A stretch of DNA of 46,831 nt from Ferruginivarius sediminum (GTDB lineage Bacteria; Pseudomonadota; Alphaproteobacteria; Kiloniellales; Rhodovibrionaceae): NCBI RefSeq assembly GCF_003344765.1, contig NZ_QPMH01000026.1, positions 1-46,831 on the forward strand, read 5' to 3'. The notes under the pieces were generated by a model. The model was not told the origin of the DNA. It made no database searches and saw only the letters and a program-made list of their open reading frames with translations. Position 1 is the first letter of the stretch, and each line of letters opens with the position of its first letter. Of this stretch, positions 23,393-32,376 are shown piece after piece. The position numbers and the translations under genes are program-made.

Positions 23393-23772
23393 CCTATCGA
23401 CGCGAGGCGGGCGGCTGGCATGCCGCCTGGACGGAGACTGCGCGTGCCGTGGGGCGCGAGCGGCTGGCGGAGCTGCTGGAGGTGACGCCTTCGCGGGTGG
23501 ACCAGCTTCGTAACCCATTGCGGCGGGACAACGAGGTGCTGGAGCGCGCGGTGCGGGCCGACGTGGCCAGCGCGCGGGCGGGGCTGGGCTGTCCGCTGTA
23601 CGAGGCCTATGGCCGCAAGCTGGCCGAGGCCGGGGTTGCGCCCGAGGCGGCGGCGCGCACCCGGCACCTGGAGCGCGCGGCCGTGGCGTGCCTGGGGTTG
23701 CTCAAGCGCATGACGGCGCTCTTGGAAGCGGCGCTTGGGCCGGCGGCGGTGCCGGCCGGGGAGGCGGGGTGA
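23389..23772 (+). CDS. Phage HTH-like protein
   Basis: A 127-residue alpha-helical protein. RERLAELLEVTPSRVDQLRNPLRRDN looks like a small helix-turn-helix, so it may be a DNA-binding early regulator. A strong GGGAGGG site precedes the ATG at 23389. It overlaps both neighbours (ATGA upstream, TGATG downstream), so it is in a tight early operon with the cupin-like protein and the methyltransferase. Confidence 0.6.
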   Translation: MTYRREAGGWHAAWTETARAVGRERLAELLEVTPSRVDQLRNPLRRDNEVLERAVRADVASARAGLGCPLYEAYGRKLAEAGVAPEAAARTRHLERAAVACLGLLKRMTALLEAALGPAAVPAGEAG

Positions 23773-24284
23773 TGCATATTCCCGGCATGCTGCGGCGTTG
23801 GCTGTTGAAGCGGGTCGAGCGGGTGATGACACGCCGCGCGCCGGATTTCACGATTGGCGGGACCGGTGACCCATACCTCCAGCGCTGGTGGCTGCTGCCG
23901 CGCAACCGGGTTCTTAACGTCTATCTGCACCGCTTTCTGCGTAGCGACGATGACCGGGCGTTGCACGATCATCCGTGGCGCAACGTGTCGGTCCTGTTAG
24001 CCGGTGGGTACCTGGAAGAAGTGCCGGTAGACCCTTCCCATCCGGCGGGAGCCACAGTGATGCACGCCCGAATGGCGGGGCAGGTGACGTCGCGTGGTGC
24101 GCGAGCTGCCCATCGGGTCGAGCTAATGGCGGACCGCCAAGGCGAGCGACAGCCAGCAATAACAGTGTTTCTGACAGGGCCGCGGGTACGCGACTGGGGC
24201 TTTTGGTGCGCATGGGGCTGGCGGCCATGGCGGGAATTCGTGGACGCGCGGGATGCGGGCGCCATTGGACGAGGCTGCGAATGA
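23772..24284 (+). CDS. Phage cupin-like protein
   Basis: A 170-residue protein. YLHRFLRSDDDRALHDHPWRNVSVLLAGGYLEE gives a cupin-type HxHP metal motif; AHRVEL supplies a further His and Glu, and ITVFLTGPRVRDWGFWC closes the barrel. Proteins with this pattern are frequent in alphaproteobacterial phages and have no proven activity; a metal-dependent enzyme acting on small molecules or modified bases is possible. It overlaps the MT-A70 methyltransferase gene by four bases, which hints at joint action. Confidence 0.7.
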   Translation: MHIPGMLRRWLLKRVERVMTRRAPDFTIGGTGDPYLQRWWLLPRNRVLNVYLHRFLRSDDDRALHDHPWRNVSVLLAGGYLEEVPVDPSHPAGATVMHARMAGQVTSRGARAAHRVELMADRQGERQPAITVFLTGPRVRDWGFWCAWGWRPWREFVDARDAGAIGRGCE

Positions 24285-24952
24285 CCGTGCCGGGTTCCAG
24301 GGGCGCTCAGGCCACGGACACCGACGAACCGGGTTCGCTGCCGGACGGGCACGCCTTCGCTGGGCTGCCGCGCAGCGGGTACCGGGTCATCCTGGCCGAT
24401 CCGCCGTGGCGCTTCGCGACGTGGTCGCATCGTGGGCAAGGCCGGGGCGCAGAGCAGCACTATCCGACAATGTCCACCGAGGAGATTTGCGCCCTGCCGG
24501 TGGCGGACGCGGCGGCGCGGGATTGCGTGCTGTGGCTTTGGGGCACGTGGCCGAACCTGCCGGATGCGCTGTCGGTCATCTCGGCATGGGGTTTCACGTA
24601 CAAGAGCTGTGGCTTCGTTTGGGTGAAGCAGAACGCCAAGGCGGCGGGGCTGTGGGTGGACTTCCGGGACCTGTTCCTGGGTCTGGGGTATGGCACGCGC
24701 GGCAACACGGAATTCTGCCTGCGCGCGGCGCGGGGCGCGCCGAAGCTCAAGCCGGGCGCGCGGGCGGTGCCGCAACTCATCCTGGCGCCGCGGCGCGAAC
24801 ACTCCCGAAAGCCGGACGAAACGCACGAGCGTATCGAAGCGCTCTATGACGGGCCGTACCTGGAAATGTTCGCGCGCGAACGCCGGCCCGGCTGGACGCC
24901 CTGGGGCAACGAGGTGGACAGGTTCGGCGGCGCTGTGGAGGCGACGGGATGA
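24281..24952 (+). CDS. MT-A70 family adenine methyltransferase
   Basis: A 223-residue S-adenosylmethionine-dependent methyltransferase with the DPPW catalytic motif at 40-43 (VILADPPWRF), the HYPTMSTEEICALPV segment, and the downstream WGTWPNLPDAL and FVWVKQN strands. MT-A70 phage enzymes methylate N6 of adenine in DNA, often to evade host restriction. The start overlaps the cupin gene (ATGA). No cognate restriction enzyme is present, so it is an orphan. The opposite-strand HicB-like gene ends six bases after it. Confidence 0.88.
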   Translation: MTVPGSRGAQATDTDEPGSLPDGHAFAGLPRSGYRVILADPPWRFATWSHRGQGRGAEQHYPTMSTEEICALPVADAAARDCVLWLWGTWPNLPDALSVISAWGFTYKSCGFVWVKQNAKAAGLWVDFRDLFLGLGYGTRGNTEFCLRAARGAPKLKPGARAVPQLILAPRREHSRKPDETHERIEALYDGPYLEMFARERRPGWTPWGNEVDRFGGAVEATG

Positions 24953-24957
24953 GGGGG

Positions 24958-25407
24958 TCAGGCCAGTTCCCGCTCGTGCAATTCCAGGGCGGCGCCGCCG
25001 GCGGCGCGCACCGCCTGCGCAAGGCGGTCGATCTTGCTCATGTAACGCGGGTCGGCGAGGCGCTGTGCCTCCTTGGCGTCGCAGCCGAGGCGGCGGGCAA
25101 GTTCGCGCACGCCGACGCCGTTGCGGCGCATCGCCCGGTGCAGGGCCAGCTTGCTTGCCATGCGCAGCGGGACGGGGACCACGACCTCGCCGCGCCCGGC
25201 GCGGGACGGCGGGGGTACGTCCTCGTCCGCCGCGATGGCGGCGGCGATGGCTTCCTCCAGGCAGTCCCCGGCGTTGTCCAGCGCCTCGGCGCGGGTGGCG
25301 CCGTCGGTATGGGCGCCCGGCAGGTCGTGGAAGGACACGAGCGTGCGGCCGTCCTCGTCCGTCTCCAGGCTGGCGGGATAAGCGTAGGTGTCGTGCGTGC
25401 GGGGCAT
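24958..25407 (-). CDS. HicB-like protein with Xre C-terminus, no HicA partner
   Basis: A 149-residue protein with an N-terminal HicB-type partial RNase H fold (YPASLETDEDGRTLVSFHDLPGAHTDGATRAEALDNAGDCLEEAIAA, split over the usual strands) and a C-terminal helix-turn-helix (GVGVRELARRLGCDAKEAQRL). HicB proteins are antitoxins and repressors of HicA. No HicA-like frame lies on either side, so it is a solitary regulator. It is convergent with the methyltransferase and divergent from the primase, inside an otherwise rightward early region. Confidence 0.78.
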   Translation of the reverse strand: MPRTHDTYAYPASLETDEDGRTLVSFHDLPGAHTDGATRAEALDNAGDCLEEAIAAAIAADEDVPPPSRAGRGEVVVPVPLRMASKLALHRAMRRNGVGVRELARRLGCDAKEAQRLADPRYMSKIDRLAQAVRAAGGAALELHERELA

Positions 25408-25502
25408 GTCCAGAACCTTTCAGCGTCTTTCGATATAGCTGGTCGCTGTAGGCGAAACCGTCCACAGCTTCAATGGCAGCCGCCAGTAGAGGGGCGTGCT
25501 CT

Positions 25503-26669
25503 ATGACCGGCGCGGGGCGCATCGGCGGGGAACTGGTGGAGCGGGCGAACGGCGTGGACCTTGCCGGGCTGGTCGGCGGGGTGGTGAAGCTGCGCCGGCA
25601 TGGGCGGCGGTATTGGGGGCTTTGCCCGTTTCACGCGGAGAAGACGCCTTCGTTCAGCGTGATGCCGGACAAGGGGTTCTATTACTGCTTTGGCTGCGGG
25701 GCGGGCGGGGACGCCATCGCGTTCGTGCGCGCCATCGAAGGGCTTTCGTTTTCCGAGGCGGTGGAGCGGCTGACCGGGGAGCGGGGTGGCGAGAAGGCGA
25801 TACGACGCCGGCCGCCGCCGTCGCCCGAGGAACGCGAGGCGCGGGAAGCGCGGGAACTGGCCAATCGCACCGAGCGGGCGATGGCGATCTGGCGCGGCAG
25901 CCAGCCGGCGGACGGGACGCTCGTCGAGGCGTATCTGCGGGCGCGGGGCATCGAGCTTTCGCTGGTGGATTGGCCGATACCCTCGCTGCGCTATCACCCC
26001 GAGGCGGAATACTGGCATGCGCCCAAGGCGGCGCGCCGGGCGCGGCTGTTGGCCAAGACGCCGGCGATGGTGGCCGGTATCCAGGACGCGCGGGGGCGCG
26101 TCGTCGGCGCGCACGTCACGCACCTGCAGCCTGACGGGAACGGCAAGGCGCTTATCGATAATCCGGACTTCGACGCGGACAACCCGGAGAGCGGGCCGCG
26201 ATACCTGCCCGCGAAGAAGATGCACGGCACGGCGTTCGGCGGGGCGGTGCGCCTGGCGCCGCCGTCGCGGAGCGGGCTGTGGATGGTGGCCGAGGGCATC
26301 GAAACCGCGCTGTCCGTCCTGATGTGCGAGCGGGCGGACGGGCGCGAAAGCTGTGTCTGGGCGGCGTTGAGCCTGGGCAATCTGGCGGGCGGCGGCCTGG
26401 GGCAGGGGGCGCGGCATCCGAACCCGAAGCGGCCGGGGCAGCGGCTGCCCTCGGCCAAGCCGGATATGCACCGGCCGGGCGTGCAGCCGCCGGACTGGGC
26501 GCGCGAAGCCCGCGTGCTGGCGGATGGCGACGGCAAGGACCCGCCGAGCCAGCGCTGCCTTGAGGCGCGGGCGCAGGAACGGTTCCGCCGCCTTGTCGGC
26601 CGCGCCAGCACGGCCCGGCCGCCGGCGGGGATGGACTTCAACGATCTGGTGAGGGGGGAGAAAGGATGA
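25503..26669 (+). CDS. CHC2/TOPRIM DNA primase
   Basis: A 388-residue phage primase that would lay RNA primers for phage replication. The N-terminal CHC2 zinc finger uses Cys41, His44, Cys62 and Cys65 (CPFH...YCFGC). A helical linker follows, then a TOPRIM-type region with WMVAEGIETALSVL as the glutamate motif and VLADGDGKD as the DxD motif. DnaG has a large polymerase core and a helicase-binding domain that are shorter or absent here. It is followed by the D5 helicase on the same strand. Confidence 0.85.
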   Translation: MTGAGRIGGELVERANGVDLAGLVGGVVKLRRHGRRYWGLCPFHAEKTPSFSVMPDKGFYYCFGCGAGGDAIAFVRAIEGLSFSEAVERLTGERGGEKAIRRRPPPSPEEREAREARELANRTERAMAIWRGSQPADGTLVEAYLRARGIELSLVDWPIPSLRYHPEAEYWHAPKAARRARLLAKTPAMVAGIQDARGRVVGAHVTHLQPDGNGKALIDNPDFDADNPESGPRYLPAKKMHGTAFGGAVRLAPPSRSGLWMVAEGIETALSVLMCERADGRESCVWAALSLGNLAGGGLGQGARHPNPKRPGQRLPSAKPDMHRPGVQPPDWAREARVLADGDGKDPPSQRCLEARAQERFRRLVGRASTARPPAGMDFNDLVRGEKG

Positions 26670-26713
26670 CGCTGGGGTTGTCTCCGCCGACTGCCGTGAT
26701 TCCGGGCGGTCGG

Positions 26714-26890
26714 CTAACTCGTACCGTTGCCTTCGGACGGATGGTCCAGGGCCAGATCCTGAAGCACCGCCGCGGCCATCGTCAGCGCGGCCTTGTCCTC
26801 GCCTTCCTGGCAAGCGTTGGCCATGCGGCGCAGCCGGTTCGCGTAGCGCTGCAGGGCCGCACGGTGCGGGTCGTTGTCGTTGCTTGGCAT
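26714..26890 (-). CDS. Small helical phage protein (58 aa)
   Basis: A 58-residue protein on the reverse strand, too short to stand out but with a strong GGAGGGA ribosome site. It reads SNDNDPHRAALQRYANRL, then RRMANACQEGEDKAALTMAAAVL, a two-helix pattern. It occupies the gap between primase and helicase; the rest of that gap (26891-27071) holds only AGGACG motifs. No family recognised. Confidence 0.6.
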   Translation of the reverse strand: MPSNDNDPHRAALQRYANRLRRMANACQEGEDKAALTMAAAVLQDLALDHPSEGNGTS

Positions 26891-27071
26891 TTCACTCCCT
26901 CCGCGTGTGTGCGCCGGATTGTCCGCTCAACGCAGCGGTTTGGTGAAGGCGGAAAGGGTCCGAGGGTTTTACAGCCGGGGGTAGTGGGGTGAGGAATAGC
27001 GCGACGCAAAACGGTCAGGACGGCCAGGACGCGCGCGACTCCTCCCCCTTCCCGGAACGTGGGGCGGGGGC

Positions 27072-28688
27072 ATGACTGTGGCGGCAGGGGCGCGCGGGGT
27101 GGATGCCGTCCGGGCCGTGGTCGACGGCGCCGATGACGAGGGGCAGCCGCCATCCGACCGCGAGCTGGCGGACGAACCGCGCAACGATTACGGCAACGGG
27201 CGGCGGCTGATCGCGCGGCACGGGCGGGACCTGCGGGCGGTCGGGGAGCTGCAGCGGCAGACGCAGGACGGCTGGATCGTGTGGGACGGCCTGCGGTGGT
27301 CGGCCGAAGACGGCTGGGCCGAAGCGCAGAAGCGGGCGCACCAGACGGCCGGGGCCATCGCCGACGAAGCGGACGCCATCGAGGCGGACGGGCCGCCGCG
27401 GCCGAAAGAGGGCGGGGAGCCGACGAAGGAATATGACGCGCGGGTCAAGCGCTGGGAAAAGCGGATCGAGGCGCAGCACAAGTGGGCGGTGGCGAGCGGG
27501 AACGCAAGCCGGGTGACGGCGATGCTGTCCTCTGCCGCGCCGTACCTGCGGGTGCGGCGGCGCGACCTGGATGCGGATCCGCTGTTGCTGGCCTGCGCGA
27601 ACGGGACGCTGGAGCTATCGCTCGACCATGAGCGGGAGGCGGTGCTGCGCCGGCCGCAGCGCGGGGACCTGATTACCCACACGGCGGCGGTGCCCTTCGA
27701 GGCGGGGGCGGAGTGTCCGATGTTCCGTGCCTTCCTGTCGCGGGTGCTGCCGGACGACGAGGTGCGGACCTTCGTGCAGCGGTGGTTCGGGTACTGCCTG
27801 ACCGGCTATGCCAGCGAACAGTTGCTGGCGTTGTTCTACGGGCGCGGGGCGAACGGGAAGTCGACGCTGCTGAACATCGTTCGCGGGGTGCTGGGGGATT
27901 ATGCGGCGACGCTGCAGTTCGCCTCGCTGACGCACGATCCGTTCAAGCGGGGCGGGGACGCCACGCCGGATACCGTGCGGCTGCCCGGGCGGCGGATGGT
28001 CATGGCCTCGGAACCCGAGGTGGGGACGGAGCTTTCGGAAAGCACCATCAAGGAACAGACGGGCGGGGAGCCGATCGCGGTGCGGCCTCTGTTTGGCGCG
28101 CAGTTCGAGTTCCTGCCCACGCACAAGCTGGTGCTGAGCTTCAACAACAAGCCGAAGGTGAAGGCGAACGACGACGGCACCTGGCGCCGGCTGGCGATGG
28201 TGCACTTCGGCGTGCAGATCCCGCCGGGGGAGCGGGACAAGCTGTTGGCGGAACGGATCATCGCGCAAGAGGCGGCGGGCGTTCTGAACTGGATGATCGA
28301 CGGCTTCTATCTCTGGCGTGAACAGGGGCTGGCCGTGCCCGAGGCGGTGCAGAAGGAAACCGAGGAGTACCGGGCGAGCGGCGATCCGCTGCGGGACTTC
28401 CTGACCTCGTGCACGCGGGTGCCGGAAAGCTGGGAGCAGAAGCGGGTGGAGCGGGCGAGTTCGGTCTACGAGGCCTATCAGAAGTACTGCTCCGCCAACG
28501 CCGTGGAGCCCATCAGCAAGCAATGGTTCGGACGCCTCATCCAGGAGCGGGACGGGGTCGAACGCGAGAAGGTGGGCGGGGTCGTGTACTACCGGGGCTT
28601 CGTGTTGCGGGACGATCTGACGGTCGATGGCGGGGAGGGGAATTCGCGCTATGACGCCGCTCCTCCCCATCCCGGCCATGACGATTAG
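27072..28688 (+). CDS. D5/P4-type phage helicase (superfamily III)
   Basis: A 538-residue replication protein. Residues 60-200 form the D5-type N-terminal domain, and residues 225-440 the superfamily III helicase core: Walker A GRGANGKST (257-265), the MVMASEPEVG strand (Walker B region), KLVLSFNNKPKV as the sensor region and the WRRLAMVHF arginine segment. The C-terminal 80 residues form a winged helix (KQWFGRLIQERDGVEREKVGGVVYYRG). It would unwind the phage origin with the CHC2 primase just upstream. Length fits the P4/D5 family without a fused primase. Confidence 0.9.
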   Translation: MTVAAGARGVDAVRAVVDGADDEGQPPSDRELADEPRNDYGNGRRLIARHGRDLRAVGELQRQTQDGWIVWDGLRWSAEDGWAEAQKRAHQTAGAIADEADAIEADGPPRPKEGGEPTKEYDARVKRWEKRIEAQHKWAVASGNASRVTAMLSSAAPYLRVRRRDLDADPLLLACANGTLELSLDHEREAVLRRPQRGDLITHTAAVPFEAGAECPMFRAFLSRVLPDDEVRTFVQRWFGYCLTGYASEQLLALFYGRGANGKSTLLNIVRGVLGDYAATLQFASLTHDPFKRGGDATPDTVRLPGRRMVMASEPEVGTELSESTIKEQTGGEPIAVRPLFGAQFEFLPTHKLVLSFNNKPKVKANDDGTWRRLAMVHFGVQIPPGERDKLLAERIIAQEAAGVLNWMIDGFYLWREQGLAVPEAVQKETEEYRASGDPLRDFLTSCTRVPESWEQKRVERASSVYEAYQKYCSANAVEPISKQWFGRLIQERDGVEREKVGGVVYYRGFVLRDDLTVDGGEGNSRYDAAPPHPGHDD

Positions 28689-28970
28689 GACGATGCAGGA
28701 CGCAGGGGAAGGCTATGCGTCCTGCCGCAAGTGATTGAACGACAACGGTAATTTCGTGGTGCAGGACGATCATGACGATATTTGCGGACCATACGTGTGA
28801 GAAGGGTTTGCGACTTTCCTCATGCGTAAGGGTTGGCGGTTATCGTCATTATCGTCCTGATGAAGGGGAGAGGTGAGGTTGATGTCGCAGTTCTCTGCGG
28901 GTTTGAGCATGAAGCGGGGGCAGGACGATTTGCGGGCGGATGCGTCCTGTGCGTCCATAAGCGTCCTGGC
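28677..28970. repeat. Cluster of CAGGACG motifs, possible origin
   Basis: The motif AGGACG or its complement recurs at 28687, 28697, 28719, 28763, 28853, 28922, 28943 and 28963. GCAGGACGAT is exact at 28761-28770 and 28920-28929, and its inverse CAGGACGAT complement at 28851-28859. GCAGGACGCA (28695-28704) and TGCGTCCTGC (28716-28725) form a ten-base hairpin right after the helicase stop. The stretch 28689-28881 has no gene. Repeats beside a replicative helicase suggest an origin, but this is inference. Confidence 0.4.
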
Positions 28971-29370
28971 GCCGCCGGACGGGGCGGCGTGCTGGACCAG
29001 CGAACTGGTGAAGGCGGAGATCGGGACGGCCTATCGCGTCATCTCTCAGGCCGGCGGGCGGCCGGGGCCGGCGGGGGTCAAGGTGATGTGGCCGGAGACG
29101 CGGGCCGAATGGGGCGACCGGGCGGACCCGGGCGCGCGGCTGCGTCCAGGCGTGCCGGAGCCGGAGGCTATCTCGCGGGCGGAGGCGGCGGTGACGTGGA
29201 CGAAGGTGGTCGAGGACCCGGCGGACCGGAAGGTGTTGATCGGGCGGTGCTGTGGGGCGACCTTCCGGCAGCTTTCCATGCTGGACGGGCGGAGCGAGCC
29301 GACGCTGCGGAAGGTGGTGCGGAAGGGGCTGAGCGCCATCGCCTCGGCGGTGAACCTGCGGCTGCGATAA
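28882..29370 (+). CDS. DUF6362-like phage protein
   Basis: A 162-residue protein with WTSELVKAEIGTAYRVI near the start and a helical C-terminal half (EAISRAEAAVTWTKVVEDPADRKVLIGRCCGATFRQL then RSEPTLRKVVRKGL). The layout resembles DUF6362 phage proteins: a conserved helix, then a sigma-like helix-turn-helix. It lies at the end of the early region just before the terminase, where late regulators often sit, so a role in late gene control is possible. ATG 28882 has GGTGAGG upstream; a GTG at 28873 is an alternative. Confidence 0.6.
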   Translation: MSQFSAGLSMKRGQDDLRADASCASISVLAPPDGAACWTSELVKAEIGTAYRVISQAGGRPGPAGVKVMWPETRAEWGDRADPGARLRPGVPEPEAISRAEAAVTWTKVVEDPADRKVLIGRCCGATFRQLSMLDGRSEPTLRKVVRKGLSAIASAVNLRLR

Positions 29371-29628
29371 AATTTTTTAAGAAAGGCTTTCGTCCTTTTC
29401 GAAAATCACGTAGGTTTCGCAACTAGCTTGGATGAGCTGCGCCCGGCCGGGAACCTCCCGCGCCGGGCGTTGTCGTTTCCAGGTGCATCCACGCGGAAGC
29501 TGTCTTCCTCTCCAGGATATGTCCCGACCTTGGCGGCGTCGCTGTGATGGCGGCGCCGCCTGCTTTTTGGCGCGGGTCCTTCCTGGGGAGCCCAAACCCA
29601 ATGCGGTGTGGCAGCGCGGGGGGTGTGT

Positions 29629-29661
29629 AAGTTCCTGGGATTTCGGGAACTTCGGGTTTTT
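29629..29661 (+). terminator. Intrinsic terminator before late region
   Basis: AAGTTCC (29629-29635) pairs with GGAACTT (29646-29652), followed after CGGG by TTTTT. It lies between the early genes and terminase. Of the gene-free stretch 29371-29690 the rest shows only a GCCCGG/CCGGGC hairpin near 29440-29467 and an AT-rich run after 29370. Confidence 0.5.
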
Positions 29662-29690
29662 GTTCTGGTTGTTGTTTGAGCGCGGGCGCT

Positions 29691-30296
29691 ATGGCGGAGG
29701 CAGTGGCCGAGGCTGTGCTTGGCGATGAAGCGTACGTCGTCAACATGGGCGAGCTGGTCGAGCTTCTGGCCGGCAGCGAACTGGCCTACAGCGAGACGAC
29801 GCTTCGCAAGCTGATCGACCGGCATGCCGACTTCCCGCTGCTGGAGCGCGGGACGAACGGCCGCAGCTACAAGTTCTACGCGCCGGACGTCGTGGCGTGG
29901 CTGCGGAAATACAACGCCGAGGCCGAACAGGAACGGGCGGACCGGACCGACCAGCTTGCGCAGATGCGCCTTGACCTCGTCGGCGGCGGGGCGGACGGCG
30001 CCGCGGACTATCGCCTGTCGGGCAAGCAGCGGCGCGAGGAGTACGACGCCGAGCTGGCCGCCATCAAGCTGCGCCGCGAGAAGGGCGAACTGGTCGAGGC
30101 GGCGGAGATCGAGCGCATTGCCACCGATGCCTTTGCGGCCCTGCGTCACGAGCTGATGGCGTTGCCGGACAACCTGGCCCGCACGGCCGGGCTGTCGCGG
30201 GAAGTGCGCAACAAGGTCGACGAGCTGGTGCGCGGCGCGCTGACCCGCTGCGCCGAGCGGCTGCAACAGGCGGAGGCACCGGACGATGCGTCCTGA
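29691..30296 (+). CDS. Terminase small subunit (Nu1-like)
   Basis: A 201-residue protein of the Nu1 kind, which binds phage DNA at the packaging start. It has an N-terminal winged helix-turn-helix (NMGELVELLAGSELAYSETTLRKLIDRHADFPLLERGTNG, then YKFYAPDVVAWLRKY), a coiled coil with RREEYDAELAAIKLRREKGELV, and a C-terminal helix for contact with the large subunit. The next gene starts 11 bases before its stop. The ribosome site at ATG 29691 is weak; an ATG 54 bases downstream (MGELVEL) is possible but would cut the first helix. Confidence 0.82.
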   Translation: MAEAVAEAVLGDEAYVVNMGELVELLAGSELAYSETTLRKLIDRHADFPLLERGTNGRSYKFYAPDVVAWLRKYNAEAEQERADRTDQLAQMRLDLVGGGADGAADYRLSGKQRREEYDAELAAIKLRREKGELVEAAEIERIATDAFAALRHELMALPDNLARTAGLSREVRNKVDELVRGALTRCAERLQQAEAPDDAS

Positions 30297-32376
30297 GAAC
30301 ACGTCCGCGCCAGCCTTCGCCAACGCCGGCGGGATCTTCGCCCGCGCGGCCCGGGCCCTGGAGGTCCCGGAACTGGTCGATGTGCCGACGGCGGCGGAAC
30401 GGAAGCGCCGGCTGGACAACAAGGGCGGCGGCTATCGCGGTCCGTGGACGCACGAGATGACGCCCTACCTCGTGCGGCCCATGGCGTGCCTGACGGAGAA
30501 CTGGTGCCGCATCGTCGCCATCATGGGCCCGTCGCAGTGCGGCAAGACGGAGGTGGCGAACAACTGGCTGCTGCAGAGCGTCCTTTACGACCCGGCGGAC
30601 CTGCTGTGGTGCCAGGCGGACAAGGACGTGATGCGGGACTACGTGGTCCAGCGCGTTAACCCGATGCTGGACCTCTGTCCGGAACTGCGCGACCGGCAGC
30701 TTCCGGTTTCGGGCGCCGACAACATCTTCAGCAAGCTGTTCGTCGGCTGTTCGGTCCGGTTCATCTGGCCTGTCGCCTCGCAGTTCGCCATGCGGCCGGT
30801 GCCGCGCGGCGTGCTGGACGATTACGACCAGATGCCCGAGGACATCGACGGCCAGGGCGATGCGGTTTCGCTGATGGGCGGCCGGCAGGCGTCGTTCGAA
30901 GGGCGCGAAAAGACGCTGGCCATCTCTTCGCCCGCGCGCGGCCAGAAGCACGGCATCGAGGGCATCGTCGCAACCGGGACGGATGAGACGTACCGCCCGC
31001 CGTGCCCCGATTGCGGCGAGCACTTTGCGCTGAACTTCGTCGATCACCTCTTTGTCGGCTTCGGCCAGCGGTACTACCGGCTGTCCGAGCCGGAAGGGCG
31101 GCCGGCCATGACCCCGGCGGAGGCGGAGCAGGACGCGGTGGTCATCTGCCCCATCTGCGGCTGCCATATCGGTCAGGACCGCAAGATGGAAATGTTGTCG
31201 CGCGGTATCTGGGCGGGACCGCAGCAACGTGTGACGGCGGAGGGCGCGGTCGAGGGTCCGGCAAAGGACACCGACATCGCCAGCTTCCGCATCGACGGCA
31301 TGCTGGGTTTCCGGTCCTGGGGGCGGCTGGCGCGGGAGTTTCGCGAGGCGGAAATCCGCTTCGAGACGGCGCAGGACGAATCGAAGCTGCGCGCGTACTA
31401 CAACACGCGGGTCGGGCGGAACTATGCCTCGCGCGTGGCCGAGCAGGCGCGGATCGAGCCGCACGCCCTCGCCGAGCGGCTGGAAGCCGGACTGCGCCTG
31501 GGTGTGGTGCCGCGGGGCGTGCGGTTCCTGACGGCGGCCGTCGACGTCCAGGGCAACCGCTTCGAGGTGACGGTCAAGGGCTGGTGCGAGGCGGGCGAAA
31601 GCTGGCTGGTCGACCGCTTCGCCATCCTGGAGGCGCCGACCGGCGGCAAGCTGGACCCGGCGCGCTATGCCGAGCATTGGGGCGTCCTGCTAAACCGGGT
31701 GTTCTGGCGCCAGTACCCGCTTGCCTGGGACGAGACCCAGGCGGCGCCCATCCTTTCGGTGGCGATCGACACCGGCGGCCTGGACGGCGTGAGCGAAAAG
31801 GCCGTGCAGTTCTATCACACGGCCGTCCGGGCCGGCGTACCGGCAAGCGCCATCACGCTGGTGAAAGGCGGGAACAACCCGAACGCCCGGCTGCTGCCGC
31901 CGCCGACCTACGCGGAAACCGATGCGCTGGGCCGGCCCAAGAAACAGGGCGCGCGGCTGTGGGTGCCGAACGTCAACGAGGTGAAGAACATCGTCTTCAC
32001 GCGGCTGCACCGCACGCGGCCGGGGCCCGGCTATCTGCATCTGCCGGGTGACCTTGACCGCGCGTATCTGGACGAGCTGACGGCCGAGGAGAAGAACGAC
32101 CGGGGCCGCTGGGAGAAGGTCAAGCCGCGCAACGAAACCTGGGACCTGGAAGTCTACAACGAAGTCGTGCGCCTGCGATTTGCCGGCGAACGGCCCGACC
32201 TGGGCTGGGTGCCGGCATGGGCGCTGATTCCCGAGGCACCGGCCGACGCCACCATGCCGGCGGCGGCGGACGAACCGGGTACGTCGGGCCCTGTCCCGCC
32301 ACAGGACCATCCGCACGCGCGCAGGCCATCACGCCCGCGCCGAATGCGTCGAAAGTCGAGCTTCGTCCATGGCTGA
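30286..32376 (+). CDS. Terminase large subunit (lambda gpA family)
   Basis: A 696-residue packaging motor of the GpA family. The ATPase has its Walker A-like motif at 81-90 (GPSQCGKTEV), Walker B around VLDDYDQMPED, and a C-x2-C/C-x2-C zinc element (CPDCGEHF and CPICGCHI). The nuclease domain includes FLTAAVDVQGNRFEV, AIDTGG and the C-terminal NETWDLEVYN. It cuts concatemers and drives DNA into the prohead. Lambda gpA is 641 residues; the extra length here is a basic, proline-rich tail. It overlaps the small subunit and gpW genes, as in lambda. Confidence 0.94.
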   Translation: MRPENTSAPAFANAGGIFARAARALEVPELVDVPTAAERKRRLDNKGGGYRGPWTHEMTPYLVRPMACLTENWCRIVAIMGPSQCGKTEVANNWLLQSVLYDPADLLWCQADKDVMRDYVVQRVNPMLDLCPELRDRQLPVSGADNIFSKLFVGCSVRFIWPVASQFAMRPVPRGVLDDYDQMPEDIDGQGDAVSLMGGRQASFEGREKTLAISSPARGQKHGIEGIVATGTDETYRPPCPDCGEHFALNFVDHLFVGFGQRYYRLSEPEGRPAMTPAEAEQDAVVICPICGCHIGQDRKMEMLSRGIWAGPQQRVTAEGAVEGPAKDTDIASFRIDGMLGFRSWGRLAREFREAEIRFETAQDESKLRAYYNTRVGRNYASRVAEQARIEPHALAERLEAGLRLGVVPRGVRFLTAAVDVQGNRFEVTVKGWCEAGESWLVDRFAILEAPTGGKLDPARYAEHWGVLLNRVFWRQYPLAWDETQAAPILSVAIDTGGLDGVSEKAVQFYHTAVRAGVPASAITLVKGGNNPNARLLPPPTYAETDALGRPKKQGARLWVPNVNEVKNIVFTRLHRTRPGPGYLHLPGDLDRAYLDELTAEEKNDRGRWEKVKPRNETWDLEVYNEVVRLRFAGERPDLGWVPAWALIPEAPADATMPAAADEPGTSGPVPPQDHPHARRPSRPRRMRRKSSFVHG

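Noticed and set aside
25408..25502. HicA toxin upstream of the HicB-like gene
   Set aside because: No frame has HicA features (no small basic domain with the G-S-H-H motif), so the HicB-like protein is taken as solitary.
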